The position numbers and the translations under genes were made by a program. From Oleispirillum sp963678075 (GTDB taxonomy: Bacteria > Pseudomonadota > Alphaproteobacteria > Rhodospirillales > Rhodospirillaceae), in contig CAXXPK010000008.1 of assembly GCA_963678075.2 (NCBI GenBank), positions 93,931-157,930 of the forward strand: 64,000 nucleotides of DNA, in the 5' to 3' direction. How positions within the stretch are numbered: the stretch's first letter is position 1; every line of letters starts with the position of its first letter. The notes beneath the pieces were generated by a model. It was not told the DNA's origin and did no database searches. It was given only the letters and a program-made list of their open reading frames with translations. Below, in pieces: positions 26,949 to 36,396 of the stretch.

Positions 26949-27838
26949 TCTTCCGCCGCCGCGCCGACCTGCCCTTCGACCACGATGCCGCCGCCGCCTT
27001 TCTGCCGGCGATGATCGCGATGATGGTGTTCCTGGCGGCCCTGGCGCTGTCCGGCGCGCTGGTGTTGGACAATCTGCTGACGCGCTGGAACCGCGACATC
27101 AAGGGGACCCTGACCGTGCAGGTGATCCCGTCGGATTCCAACCCGCGATCGAAGGTCACCGCCCAACGCGTCGAAAAGACCATCCGTATTCTTGAGGAAA
27201 CGCCGGGCGTGATCCGCGCCCGCGCCCTCACCGCCACCGAACTGACGGCACTGATCGAACCCTGGCTCGGCGACACCGATCTGATCGCCGACCTGCCCCT
27301 GCCGCTGTTGATCGACGTCGTGATCAGCGACACCCGTCCGCCCGACCTTGCCCAATTGTCCGCGCACCTGAAGGCGGAGGTCAAGGGCGCCTCGGTCGAT
27401 GATCATCGGGTCTGGTTGTTCCGCGTCATCCGACTGGCCGACGGCCTGGAAATGCTGGCCAAGGCGGTCATGACCATGGTCACCTTGGCCGCCGCCATCG
27501 CCGTCGTCTTCGCCACCCGCGCGGGCATGGCGATTCACCGCCAAAGCATTGAAATTCTGCACTTGGTCGGCGCCCGCGACGGCTATATCGCGCGGCAGTA
27601 CGCCCTTCGCGCGCTGTTCCTGGGAACCGAGGGGGCGGCCATCGGCTTCGGCATCGCGGCGCCGATTCTGCTGGGCCTGGGGTCCATGGCCAAGACCTTG
27701 GAAGGCGGCCTGCTGGCCGAGGTCGGCCTCTCCCCATCGCACTGGGCGATCCTTGGCATGGTACCCGTGGTGGCCACTCTGCTGGCCATGGCCGCCGCCT
27801 TCCTGACCGTCCTGAAAACCCTGTCACGGATGCTATGA
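26945..27838 (+). CDS. ftsX: cell-division membrane protein FtsX
   Basis: A 297-residue permease-like partner of FtsE with the expected topology: one N-terminal helix, a periplasmic domain of about 120 residues (TLTVQVIPSDSNP to DDHRVWLFRVI), then three helices ending FLTVLKTLSRML. The segment SIEILHLVGARDGYIARQY in the cytosolic loop is the FtsE-coupling region. Overlaps both ftsE and ydcF by four bases. Confidence 0.92.
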   Translation: MIFRRRADLPFDHDAAAAFLPAMIAMMVFLAALALSGALVLDNLLTRWNRDIKGTLTVQVIPSDSNPRSKVTAQRVEKTIRILEETPGVIRARALTATELTALIEPWLGDTDLIADLPLPLLIDVVISDTRPPDLAQLSAHLKAEVKGASVDDHRVWLFRVIRLADGLEMLAKAVMTMVTLAAAIAVVFATRAGMAIHRQSIEILHLVGARDGYIARQYALRALFLGTEGAAIGFGIAAPILLGLGSMAKTLEGGLLAEVGLSPSHWAILGMVPVVATLLAMAAAFLTVLKTLSRML

Positions 27839-28443
27839 GACGCCTGCTGAACACCCTGCTGATCGGCCTGTCGATCGCCTTCCTGGTCTGGGCAATCGGC
27901 TTGGTGCGCTTCATCGGCACCCTGCCCGAAGACGTCGGCGGCGACCGCACCCGCACCGACGCCATCGTCGTCCTGACCGGAGGCAGCGACCGTCTGGCCA
28001 CCGGCCTGCGATTGCTGCGCGAGGACTATGCCAGCCACCTGCTGATCTCCGGGGTGGCGGAAGGCCTGTCCACCGACCGCCTGCTGGAACAGTTGGGGAT
28101 GCCGGACTACCCAACTCCGTTGCGGGCCCAGATCGCCCTTGGCCACAAGGCCACCAATACCGTGCAGAACGCCACCGAAACCGCCGACTGGTGCCGCCAG
28201 GAAGGGATCCGTTCGATCCGCCTGGTCACCGCCGCCTATCACATGAAGCGCAGCCTGCTGGAGTTCCAACGCGTCATGCCGAAGGTGCGAATCTTCGCCC
28301 ACCCGGTCTTTCCCGGAACGGTAAAACAGGGCGAATGGTGGAAGTACCCCGGAACCCTGTTGCTGTTGACCCGAGAATATACCAAATTCCTGGTCGCCAG
28401 CTTGGTGCACATGTTCGGTCTGACCACCGAGGAATTTTCGTGA
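27835..28443 (+). CDS. YdcF-like (DUF218) membrane-linked protein
   Basis: A 202-residue protein with an N-terminal membrane helix and a DUF218 domain: DAIVVLTGGSDRLATGLRLL near 40-60, and NTVQNATETADWCRQEGIRS with LVTAAYHMKRSLLEF. This fold is found in ElyC/SanA/YdcF, which affect undecaprenyl-phosphate or envelope homeostasis. It sits between ftsX and plsC in one tight operon. Confidence 0.85.
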   Translation: MRRLLNTLLIGLSIAFLVWAIGLVRFIGTLPEDVGGDRTRTDAIVVLTGGSDRLATGLRLLREDYASHLLISGVAEGLSTDRLLEQLGMPDYPTPLRAQIALGHKATNTVQNATETADWCRQEGIRSIRLVTAAYHMKRSLLEFQRVMPKVRIFAHPVFPGTVKQGEWWKYPGTLLLLTREYTKFLVASLVHMFGLTTEEFS

Positions 28444-28444
28444 A

Positions 28445-29176
28445 GTGACGCTGATCCGTTCGATTCTGTTCAATATCGTCTACCTCCTGTGGGCCATCGT
28501 CGTCTCGGTGTTCCTGACCCTGATTCTGCCCGCGCCGCGCGGTTGGATGGTCGAGGGTAAGCGCCTCTGGACCGGAGGCATCGTGTTCTGGGCGCGCTGG
28601 ATCGCGGGCATCCGCCACCGGGTGCGCGGCCTTGAGAACTTGCCCAAGGGACCGGTGATCCTGGCGGTCAAGCATCAGTCGGCGTGGGATACCTTCTTCT
28701 TCGACAGCGTTCTGCCGGACGCGGTTTACGTCCTGAAAAAAGAGCTGCTGGATATCCCCTTCGTCGGTTGGCACATGCGCAAGACCGAGATGATCGCCCT
28801 TGACCGCACGGCCGGCATCAAATCGATGCACCTGCTGCTGGACAAGACCAAGGCGACGCTGGACGCCGGACGCCAGATCGTGATCTTTCCCGAAGGCACC
28901 CGCACCGCGCCCGGCGCCTCGGTCCACTACATGCCGGGGCTGGCGATGATGGCCGCCTCGGTCGATGTGCCGGTGGTGCCGGTGGCGCTGAACTCCGGCC
29001 TGTTCTGGGGGCGCAACGCCTTCTTCAAGCATGCCGGAACGATCACCGTCGAATTCCTGCCGCCGATGCCGCGCGGACTCGACCGCCGGATGTTCCTCAA
29101 CGAGCTGCAAAGCCGCATCGAAATGGCGACTCGCGCCCTGGAAGCCGAGGGCCGCGAGGAATTGTCGCGCGCCTGA
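28445..29176 (+). CDS. plsC: 1-acyl-sn-glycerol-3-phosphate acyltransferase
   Basis: Converts lysophosphatidic acid to phosphatidic acid at the inner membrane. The 243-residue protein has an N-terminal helix, the catalytic HX4D motif VKHQSAWDT (His77, Asp82), the IVIFPEGTRTAPG glycerol-phosphate site near 145, and PVVPVALNSG near 178. The start is GTG 28445 with GAGGAA upstream, one base after the ydcF stop. Last gene of the ftsE operon. Confidence 0.9.
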   Translation: MTLIRSILFNIVYLLWAIVVSVFLTLILPAPRGWMVEGKRLWTGGIVFWARWIAGIRHRVRGLENLPKGPVILAVKHQSAWDTFFFDSVLPDAVYVLKKELLDIPFVGWHMRKTEMIALDRTAGIKSMHLLLDKTKATLDAGRQIVIFPEGTRTAPGASVHYMPGLAMMAASVDVPVVPVALNSGLFWGRNAFFKHAGTITVEFLPPMPRGLDRRMFLNELQSRIEMATRALEAEGREELSRA

Positions 29177-29585
29177 ATCTTTTCTGTGGATAACTCTGTG
29201 GGCAGAAAAACGATCCATAAGGCTTTCTGCATCCACAGCGACTTTTGCCGAGTCGATTGCCACCACATCGGTACCGCCACGATCAACGACTCGCTTCCGC
29301 CCGGAAACGCCGAAACCGCCGGCAGAGTCTTCTCGGTATCGTTGCGGCGCCATTAAAATGGTTGTTTATCAGACTGTTGGCGTCCAGAAAAAATAACCGC
29401 TGGAATCCCCGCCGCGAATCGGGGGGACGCCGGACGTCCCATCCGTACCCCAACGCCTTCGGAACTGTCATGGAATCCCAAGGCGTTCCACTTCGTGCTG
29501 GACCTGTGGACAACTCCTCTTTACAAATGTTTGGTTCGGGTTCCGGTGTTACCGGTCCGCGTCCCATCACCGGAGCCGCACCGCC
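29177..29585 (+). promoter_or_regulatory. 409-bp leader of nrdJ with DnaA-box-like repeats
   Basis: No gene is seen. A perfect DnaA box (TGTGGATAA, reverse of TTATCCACA) is at 29185-29193, and a one-mismatch version TGTGGACAA at 29505-29513. Both lie within a shared CTGTGGAYAACTC. A weaker ATCCACA is at 29231-29237. DnaA boxes in front of ribonucleotide-reductase genes are known from other bacteria. No NrdR palindrome or B12 riboswitch core was recognised. Confidence 0.45.
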
Positions 29586-31857
29586 ATGACCGTGACCGCC
29601 CCCTTCTCGTTTGGCGACCTCCGCCAGGCGATTTCCGAGATGATCTGGCGCGAGAAATACCGCGCGGTTTCCCCCAGCGGGGCCTCCGCCGAGGAAACCC
29701 CCGCCGACACCCATGCCCGCGTTTGCGCCGGGGTCTACGCCAAGGACCCGCAGGCCGCCATTCACGCGCTGCGCGCGGCGGCGGCGATGGACGCGATGGA
29801 ATGGTGTCCGGGCGGGCGCATCCTGGCCGGGGCCGGAACCGGACGGCAGGTGACGATGATCAACTGTTTCGTCAACAATACGGTTCCGGATTCGATGGCC
29901 GGAATCATGGCCGCCAACACCCGCGCCGCGCTGACCATGCAGCAGGGCGGCGGCATCGGCACCGATTTCTCGACGATCCGACCGAAGGGCGCCCTGGTCG
30001 AAAAAACCGGATCGATCGCCTCGGGGCCGATCTCCTTCATGGAAATCTGGCAAGCGATGTGCGGCACCATCATGTCGGGCGGCACCCGCCGTGGCGCGAT
30101 GATGGGAACCCTGACCGACGACCACCCCGACCTGTTGGACTTCATCACCGCCAAACAGGAGCCCGGCCGTCTGACCAATTTCAACGTCAGCGTTCTAGTC
30201 AGCGACGCCCTGATGCGCGCGGTCGATACCGATGCCGACTGGGACCTGGGATTTTCGGCGCCACCCGCCGACGCGACGCGAATCGTCGCGATCAAGGAAC
30301 GGGACGGACGCCCATGGTACGTGTACGACCGTCTGCCCGCCCGCGCCCTGTGGGACCGCATCATCCGCGCCACCTATGACACGGCCGAGCCGGGGGTGAT
30401 TTTCATCGACCGGGTGAACGCGGCCAACAATCTGGCCCACACCGAAACCATCCACTGCACCAATCCCTGCGGCGAGCAGCCCCTGCCACCCAACGGCGCC
30501 TGCAACCTGGGCTGCGTCAATCTGGCGGCGCTGGTCAAGGACCCCTTCACCGAGACCTCGCGCTTCGATTTCGCGCGACTGGTCGAGGTCGCGGCGATCG
30601 GCGTGCGCTTCCTTGACAACGTGCTGGACGCCACCCCGTTCCCGGTGCCGGAACAAGCCGCCGAGGCCCAAGCCAAGCGGCGCACCGGCATCGGGCATCA
30701 TGGGGCTGGGAACCGCCCTGCAGATGCTAATGCTGCGCTATGGCTCCGACGACGCCGAGGCGATGACCACGCGGATCATGGAAGTCCTGCGCGACGCCTG
30801 TTATGCCGCTTCGATCGAATTGGCGCGCGAACGCGGTCCCTTCTCGCTGTTCGACAAGGACGCATTCCTCGACCGACCGTTCGTCCATGCCCTGCCGAAG
30901 CCGATCCGCGACGACATCGCGAAGCACGGCATCCGCAACGGCGTGCTGCTGACGATCGCGCCGACCGGCACCACCGCGATCTATAACACCAACGTTTCCT
31001 CGGGCCTGGAACCGACCTTCGGTTGGCGCTATTTCCGCAAGGTGCTGCAACTCGACGGCAGCCAGCGGGAGTTCGCGGTGCTCGACGCCGGATTCCTGGC
31101 CTATTGCCGCGTCAACGGCCTCGACCCCGAAACCGCATCGCTGACCGACCTGCCGCCGACCATGGTCACCACCCTGGAATTGACGGTCGAGGAACACCTG
31201 CGCACCCAGGCGATTTGTCAGCGCTTCATCGACGCCAGCATCAGCAAGACCATCAACTGCCCGGCGGACATGGACTTCGACACATTCAAGGCGGTTTATG
31301 CCCGCGCCTATGAACTGGGGTGCAAGGGCTGCACCACCTATCGCCCGTCGCCACTCAGAAAGCCGGTCCTTTCCACCGAATTCTCCGCCGTCCCGCCCGC
31401 CGCAGCGCCACCCTTGTCACCCCGGCCCGAAGCCCTGTCCGGCACCACCTACAAGCTGAAGTGGCCGCTGACCGACGAAAACTTCTATGTCACCATCAAC
31501 GACATCGAAACCGCCGATGGTCGCCGCCGCCCGTTCGAGATCTTCACCGCGTCGCGTTCCTCGGAACATGTGGAACTGCTGTCCGCGCTGACCATCACCC
31601 TGTCGGCGACCATGCGCCGAACCGAGGATCCGTCGTTCCTGATCGAGGATCTGCAAACCGTGCGCGGCGCGCAAGGCGCCTGGGTCAACGGACGCTACGT
31701 CAACGGCATCGTCGCCTTGATCGCCGACGTGATGCGCCGCCATCTGGCCAACCTCGGGCTGGTCGAAACCGAGGATGCGCCGGACGACGCGGCCACCCTG
31801 TTCCGACAGGAAGGGTGCAAGAAGTGCCTGAACTGCGGCTATTCCACCTGCGGCTGA
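29586..31857 (+). pseudogene. nrdJ: B12-dependent class II ribonucleotide reductase, one frameshift
   Basis: Reduces ribonucleotides using adenosylcobalamin. Frame 1 runs from ATG 29586 and has GGRILAGAGTGRQVTMINCF, MQQGGGIGTDFSTIRPKG, the active-site HTETIHCTNPCGEQPLPPNG and NLGCVNLA. At about 30693-30695 an extra G in GGG shifts the frame, so that RRTGIG no longer reads on into IMGLGTALQMLMLRYGS. Frame 2 continues intact through TIAPTGTTAIYNTNVSSGLE, INCPADMDFDTFK and the C-terminal redox cysteines CKKCLNCGYSTCG to TGA. Removing one G gives a complete protein of about 757 residues. An error in sequence is likely if this is the only reductase. Confidence 0.88.
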
Positions 31858-32537
31858 GGCCAAACCTCCACGACGGCGAGCCACCGGTCTCGGCACGGTT
31901 CGAGACAACCCTGCGCAACCTGCGCTGGCCTTCCAACCTGAGCTATGGCCTGGGAAGCGATCTGGCCGGATTCGACTTTGCCGCGCGAGTGGCCGGACCG
32001 ATCACCCGCGACAGCGAACCGTTCGATGCCCTGTCCCGCTGGCGCGACGCCGGAGGCAAGGCCTCGGTCGATCAGATCGCCCTGAAGTGGGGACCATCCT
32101 CGCTGGCCGGGTACGGCACCCTGGTCATGGACGAGGCATTGCAACCCGCCGCCTCCCTGACCGCGCGGATCGAAGGCTTCGTGCCATTGGTTGACGTCCT
32201 GCAGGAAGCGGACCTGATCCGCGCCAGCGGCGCCACTCTGGCGCGTCTGGTGATTGGCCGCCAGATGCCAAGAATCGGCCCCGGGAATCTGTCGCTGTCG
32301 CTGCACGACGGTTTGGTCTATGCCGGAGCCCTGGCCCTGGTGTGGGTTCCCGCCATCGATTGGGAACGTCCCGCCGACGACGGCAAGCCGCGCCACCTAA
32401 CCCCCAACGGCGCACCGTTGATGCAACCAGGCATCGACATCGGCAGGGATGGCGTCGTCACCAAACGCGGCGAGGGTCGAGAAAAAAGCCGGGGAAAACC
32501 CCGGCCCTTTTCGTTCACGCCTGCTTGGCGTCGATGA
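31824..32537 (+). pseudogene. DUF2125 protein, 5' part missing
   Basis: About 180 residues (LRPNLHDGEPPVSARFET, LSYGLGSDLAGFDF, LKWGPSSLAGYGTLVMDE, ARIEGFVPLVDVLQEA) match the C-terminal half of DUF2125, a periplasmic beta-rich family of alphaproteobacteria. The usual signal peptide and first ~150 residues are missing. The homologous part begins inside the last codons of nrdJ, in another frame, as if a deletion fused the two genes. The open frame runs on past the terminator to 32537, so the original stop is probably lost too. Not expected to be functional. Confidence 0.6.
32488..32511. terminator. bidirectional terminator
   Basis: GCCGGGG / CCCCGGC with an AAAA loop, flanked by six As and by CCTTTT, stands between the DUF2125 remnant and the convergent tyrA stop. 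Confidence 0.8.
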
Positions 32538-33417
32538 TGCCTCGCCGGATCGCCCGGGTGCGGATGAAGGTTTCCTCCAGGAAATCGCCCTCGCCCCGCC
32601 GGATCGCCCGCTGCATCGCGGTCAGATCCTCGGTGAAGCGTTGCAGAATGCCCAACACCGCTTCGCGATTGTTCAAGAAAATATCCCGCCACATCACCGG
32701 GTCGGAGGCGGCGATGCGGGTGAAGTCGCGAAAACCGGACGCGGAATACTTGATCACTTCCTGCTTGATGTCGGTGGCCAAATCCGCCGCCGTTCCGACG
32801 ATGGTATAGGCGATCAGATGCGGCAGATGCGACGTGATAGCCAACGTCTGGTCATGATGCTCGGGGTCCATGCAATCCACGTTGGACCCCACGCCACGCC
32901 ACATCGCAGTCACCGCGTCCAATGCCGCCGCCGGCGTTTCCGGCAATGGCGTCAACACGCACCAACGATTCTCGAACAGTTCGGCGAAGCCCGATTCCGG
33001 CCCCGAAAACTCGGTCCCGGCCAGGGGATGCCCCGGCACGAAGGCGACGCCTACGGGCAGGTTGGGTTTAACGTCGCGAATCACCACGCTTTTGACCGAT
33101 CCGACATCGCTGACGATGGCCCCCGGCTTCAAAAAGGGCGCCGCCGCGGCCGCCATCGCGCCGCAAACCCCAACCGGGGTGCAGATCATCACCAGATCGG
33201 CGTCCTTGACCATTTCACCGATGTCGGTCGAAACGGCATCGACGATGCCAAGCTTCAACGCGGCATCGAGAGTCTCTTGCCGTCGCGACACCGCCACCGT
33301 CCGTCGCGCCAACCCGTGGCACTTCAGCGCCAGGGACAACGACGACCCGATGTGGCCAATGCCGATGAAGGCGACGGTATCGAACAACGGCGCCTTCGAG
33401 GGATCGGATGGGGTCAT
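32515..33417 (-). CDS. tyrA: prephenate (or arogenate) dehydrogenase
   Basis: Oxidative decarboxylation in tyrosine synthesis. The 300-residue protein has the Rossmann motif FIGIGHIGSSLSLAL near residue 15, CTPVGVCGAM, DVGSVKS near 110, the substrate region PGHPLAGTEFSGPESG near 135 with the catalytic His, and ITSHLPHLIAY near 205. ATG 33417 overlaps the hisC stop by four bases. Complete. Confidence 0.92.
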   Translation of the reverse strand: MTPSDPSKAPLFDTVAFIGIGHIGSSLSLALKCHGLARRTVAVSRRQETLDAALKLGIVDAVSTDIGEMVKDADLVMICTPVGVCGAMAAAAAPFLKPGAIVSDVGSVKSVVIRDVKPNLPVGVAFVPGHPLAGTEFSGPESGFAELFENRWCVLTPLPETPAAALDAVTAMWRGVGSNVDCMDPEHHDQTLAITSHLPHLIAYTIVGTAADLATDIKQEVIKYSASGFRDFTRIAASDPVMWRDIFLNNREAVLGILQRFTEDLTAMQRAIRRGEGDFLEETFIRTRAIRRGIIDAKQA

Positions 33418-34502
33418 GCGGTCCCCTCTTTCAGTTCGGTCAGCGCCGCGATGACCCGGCGATTCTCCTCCTCGATTCCGACCGAGATGCGCAAGGCATC
33501 GGGCAGACCGTACCCCGCCACCGGACGCACGATCACCGCCTGACGGGCGAACGCCGCCTCGGCCCGCGCCACTTCGCCCGGGGCAAAGTGCACCAGAAGG
33601 AAATTGCCGCAGGAATCCGTCACCCGGAAGCCCAGGGCGCGCGCCTGTTCGGTCAGCCAGGGCAGCCACATCTGGTTGTGGGCAAGGCACAGATCGAAGA
33701 ACTGGGTATCCTCGATCGCCGCCACCGCAGCCACCTGCGCCGCCGCCGAAACGTTGAACGGCGACCGCACCCGGTTCAGAACGTCGGCGATCGCCGCCGG
33801 CGCGTAGCACCAACCAATCCGCATGCCGCCCAGGCCATAAATCTTCGAGAAGGTCCGGGTCATCACCGTGTTGTTGGTCGCCTCGACCAGCTCGGCGCCC
33901 GCCGAATAGTCGTTACGGGTGACGTATTCGGCATAGGCGGCATCGATCACCAGGACGATGTCGTCGCGCAGGCCATCGCGCAGGCATTTCATTTCCGAAG
34001 CCGGAATCATCGTGCCGGTCGGATTGTTGGGGTTGGCGATGAACACCATGCGGGTCTTCTCGGTGACCGAAGCCAGCACCGCATCGATATCGGTGGTCAG
34101 GTCGGTTTCCGGCGCCTTCACCGGCACCGCGCCATAGCCCTTGGCATAGATCGGGTACATGGCGAAGCCGTACTGGCTGAAGAGCACTTCGTCCCCCGGC
34201 CCGACATAGGCGTGAACCAAAAGTCCGATCAGTTCATCCGACCCGCAGCCGCAAACGATGTGCCGGGCATCCAGGCCGTGACGCTTGGCCAACGCGGCGC
34301 GCAATTCCTCGCAACCGCCGCCGGGGTATCGATGCAGCTCTCCGGCCAGGGCCTGATAGGCCGCCCGGGCGCGCGGGCTGGCGCCAAGCGCCCCCTCGTT
34401 CGAGGACAACTTCGCGACATGCGCCACGCCATCCAGCTTGCTGCGACCACCCTGATAGGGATTGATGTCCAGAACGCCGGGACGCGGAAGAGGAGCCGTC
34501 AT
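33414..34502 (-). CDS. hisC: histidinol-phosphate/aromatic aminotransferase
   Basis: A 362-residue class I PLP aminotransferase. It has KLSSNEGALGASP at the N-terminus, FIANPNNPTGTM near 165, DAAYAEYV near 200 and the PLP lysine in TFSKIYGLGGMRIGW near 233. Next to tyrA and chorismate mutase it probably also transaminates prephenate or aromatic keto acids. ATG 34502 (MTAPLPRPGVLDINPYQGG) is the family start. Confidence 0.92.
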   Translation of the reverse strand: MTAPLPRPGVLDINPYQGGRSKLDGVAHVAKLSSNEGALGASPRARAAYQALAGELHRYPGGGCEELRAALAKRHGLDARHIVCGCGSDELIGLLVHAYVGPGDEVLFSQYGFAMYPIYAKGYGAVPVKAPETDLTTDIDAVLASVTEKTRMVFIANPNNPTGTMIPASEMKCLRDGLRDDIVLVIDAAYAEYVTRNDYSAGAELVEATNNTVMTRTFSKIYGLGGMRIGWCYAPAAIADVLNRVRSPFNVSAAAQVAAVAAIEDTQFFDLCLAHNQMWLPWLTEQARALGFRVTDSCGNFLLVHFAPGEVARAEAAFARQAVIVRPVAGYGLPDALRISVGIEEENRRVIAALTELKEGTA

Positions 34503-34590
34503 CTTTCTACTCGCTTTCAGTCTGGCAAAGGTTGACTTGAAGATTGGAAACGCCGGGATTCGGAACCGCCGTGAACGGCCCCGGCAGCCG

Positions 34591-35039
34591 TCAGCGCGCG
34601 CAATGCAGCGGCGTCGGATAAGCCCCGATGCAGCGTGCGTCGCGCACGGATTCGTCGTTGCCGCGGCCCAATTGCACGACCCGCGGGTCGGTATCGGTGA
34701 CAAAGCCATCGACCTCGACCAGATGCACCCGTGCCTCCGGCGCGAAGGACCGCATATCCCAATAGGCCAGCATGGTCAGACCGGCGTTGGCAAGCTTGGT
34801 GGACAGCTGCGTGCGGCTGACGCTGAAATTGGTTTCCACCGCCAACAACGAACGATCACCGCCTCGCGCCCCGGGCGGGTCGCCACGAAAAAGCCCCGCG
34901 CCGGGTCCGGCGCATCCCGCTTCGCCGCACCGATGCGCAGGACGATTTCGGTCCGCTGCATCAGCAGGTCGTGCATCGCATCGTCGATACGATCGATATC
35001 ACGACGCAAGACTGCCAGTTCCGGTTCTTCTTCACGCAT
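34591..35039 (-). pseudogene. chorismate mutase with C-terminal domain, centre deleted
   Basis: From ATG 35039 there is a normal AroQ-type helix pair (LAVLRRDIDRIDDAMHDLLM, RTEIVLRIGAAKRD, RPGREAVIVR). The sequence then switches frame at about 34855-34870 to the last part of the usual ~280-residue alphaproteobacterial protein (GGDRSLLAVETNFS, HLVEVDGFVTDTDPRVVQL, GAYPTP). About 130 residues of the middle are missing. The joint GGCGGTGATCGTTCG can encode both flanks, which suggests deletion between short repeats. Part of the mutase core is kept, so some activity is conceivable, but the third mutase helix is probably lost. Confidence 0.7.
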
Positions 35040-35211
35040 TCCAGGGGTACTTCCATGCGACAAAACTCTACGCCCGCGCGGCGGACCCCGTCGTCGGCGC
35101 ATGCATGGGCGCTAAAGCGCGAAACTAGGCGTTGACAGACAGAGCATACCAACTTAGCTGTGTCCTTCATTTACGCAAGATTTTTCCAGAAAATGGGGTC
35201 ATATTCCACGG

Positions 35212-36396
35212 ATGAGCACCAGCACCCCCATGGACGACCTGCGGCAACGCCGGAATGCCGTCGAAGCCACCGTCACGCTGTGCGGCGCGGTGCCGCTCGC
35301 CCTGGATAGCGGCGCGACCCTCGGCCCGGTGGAGATCGCCTATCATACCTATGGCCGCCTCAACGCCGACAAGTCCAACGCCGTCGTGGTCTGCCACGCC
35401 CTGACCGGCGACCAGTACGTGGCGCTGCCGCATCCGGTGACCGGCAAACCCGGCTGGTGGAGCAACCTGATCGGCCCCGGCCAAGTGATCGATACCGACG
35501 CCTATTTCGTAATCTGTGCCAACGTGCTGGGGGGGTGCATGGGCTCCACCGGGCCGCGCAGCATCAACCCGGCGACCGGCCAGCCCTACATGCTCGACTT
35601 CCCGGTGATCACGGTCGGCGACATGGTGCGCGCGCAGGTGATGCTGTTGGATTATCTGGGCATCGACCAGGCGTTCGCGGTGATCGGCGGCTCGATGGGC
35701 GGCATGCAGGTGCTGCAATGGGCCTCCGCCTATCCCGAGCGGGTCTTCTGCGCCCTTCCGATCGCCACCTGCGCCCGCTATTCGGCGCAGAACATCGCCT
35801 TCGACGAAGTCGGACGGCAGGCGATCATGGCCGATCTCGACTGGTGCGGCGGATGCTATCTGCTGGAGGACAAGACCCCTCACAAGGGATTGGCGGTGGC
35901 GCGGATGGCGGCGCACATCACCTATTTGTCGGAAACCGCGCTGACCCGGAAATTCGGGCGGAAATTGCAAGGCAAGGACCGCATCGGCTTTGGCTTCGAG
36001 GCGGACTTCGAAGTCGAAAACTACCTGCGGCATCAGGGGTCCACCTTCGTCGCGCGATTCGACGCCAATTCGTACCTCTACATCACCCGCGCCATGGACT
36101 ATTTCGACATGCCGGGCGAACACGGCGGACACCTGACGCGCGCCTTCCGCGACACGCCCGTGCATTTCTGCGTGATTTCGTTCTCCAGCGACTGGCTGTT
36201 CCCGACCCGCGACAGCCAGGCGATCGTGCGCGCCTTGAACGCGGCGGCGGCCTCGGTCAGCTTCGTCGAGGTGCAGTCCGACAAGGGCCACGACGCCTTC
36301 CTGCTGGACGAGCCGGAGTTTCACGACACGGTGCGGGGCTTCCTGGCAGGCATGGCGGAACGCCGCGGCCTGTCCTTCACGACGGGGGCTCGCTGA
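35212..36396 (+). CDS. metX: homoserine O-acyltransferase
   Basis: Activates homoserine for methionine synthesis with acetyl- or succinyl-CoA. The 394-residue alpha/beta hydrolase has VVVCHALTGDQY near 62, the nucleophile elbow VIGGSMGGMQVLQW (Ser near 163), and the catalytic Asp/His pair in SSDWLFPT and DKGHDAFLL. Overlaps metW by one base (TGATG). The first ATG lacks a clear ribosome site; ATG 35230 is an alternative. Confidence 0.93.
   Translation: MSTSTPMDDLRQRRNAVEATVTLCGAVPLALDSGATLGPVEIAYHTYGRLNADKSNAVVVCHALTGDQYVALPHPVTGKPGWWSNLIGPGQVIDTDAYFVICANVLGGCMGSTGPRSINPATGQPYMLDFPVITVGDMVRAQVMLLDYLGIDQAFAVIGGSMGGMQVLQWASAYPERVFCALPIATCARYSAQNIAFDEVGRQAIMADLDWCGGCYLLEDKTPHKGLAVARMAAHITYLSETALTRKFGRKLQGKDRIGFGFEADFEVENYLRHQGSTFVARFDANSYLYITRAMDYFDMPGEHGGHLTRAFRDTPVHFCVISFSSDWLFPTRDSQAIVRALNAAAASVSFVEVQSDKGHDAFLLDEPEFHDTVRGFLAGMAERRGLSFTTGAR

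Noticed and set aside
29177..29585. Cobalamin riboswitch upstream of nrdJ
   Set aside because: No B12-box-like conserved core was recognised in the leader.
29586..31857. Programmed ribosomal frameshift in nrdJ
   Set aside because: The site is a plain GGG with no slippery heptamer or downstream structure, and no such case is known in this family; a one-base indel is simpler.
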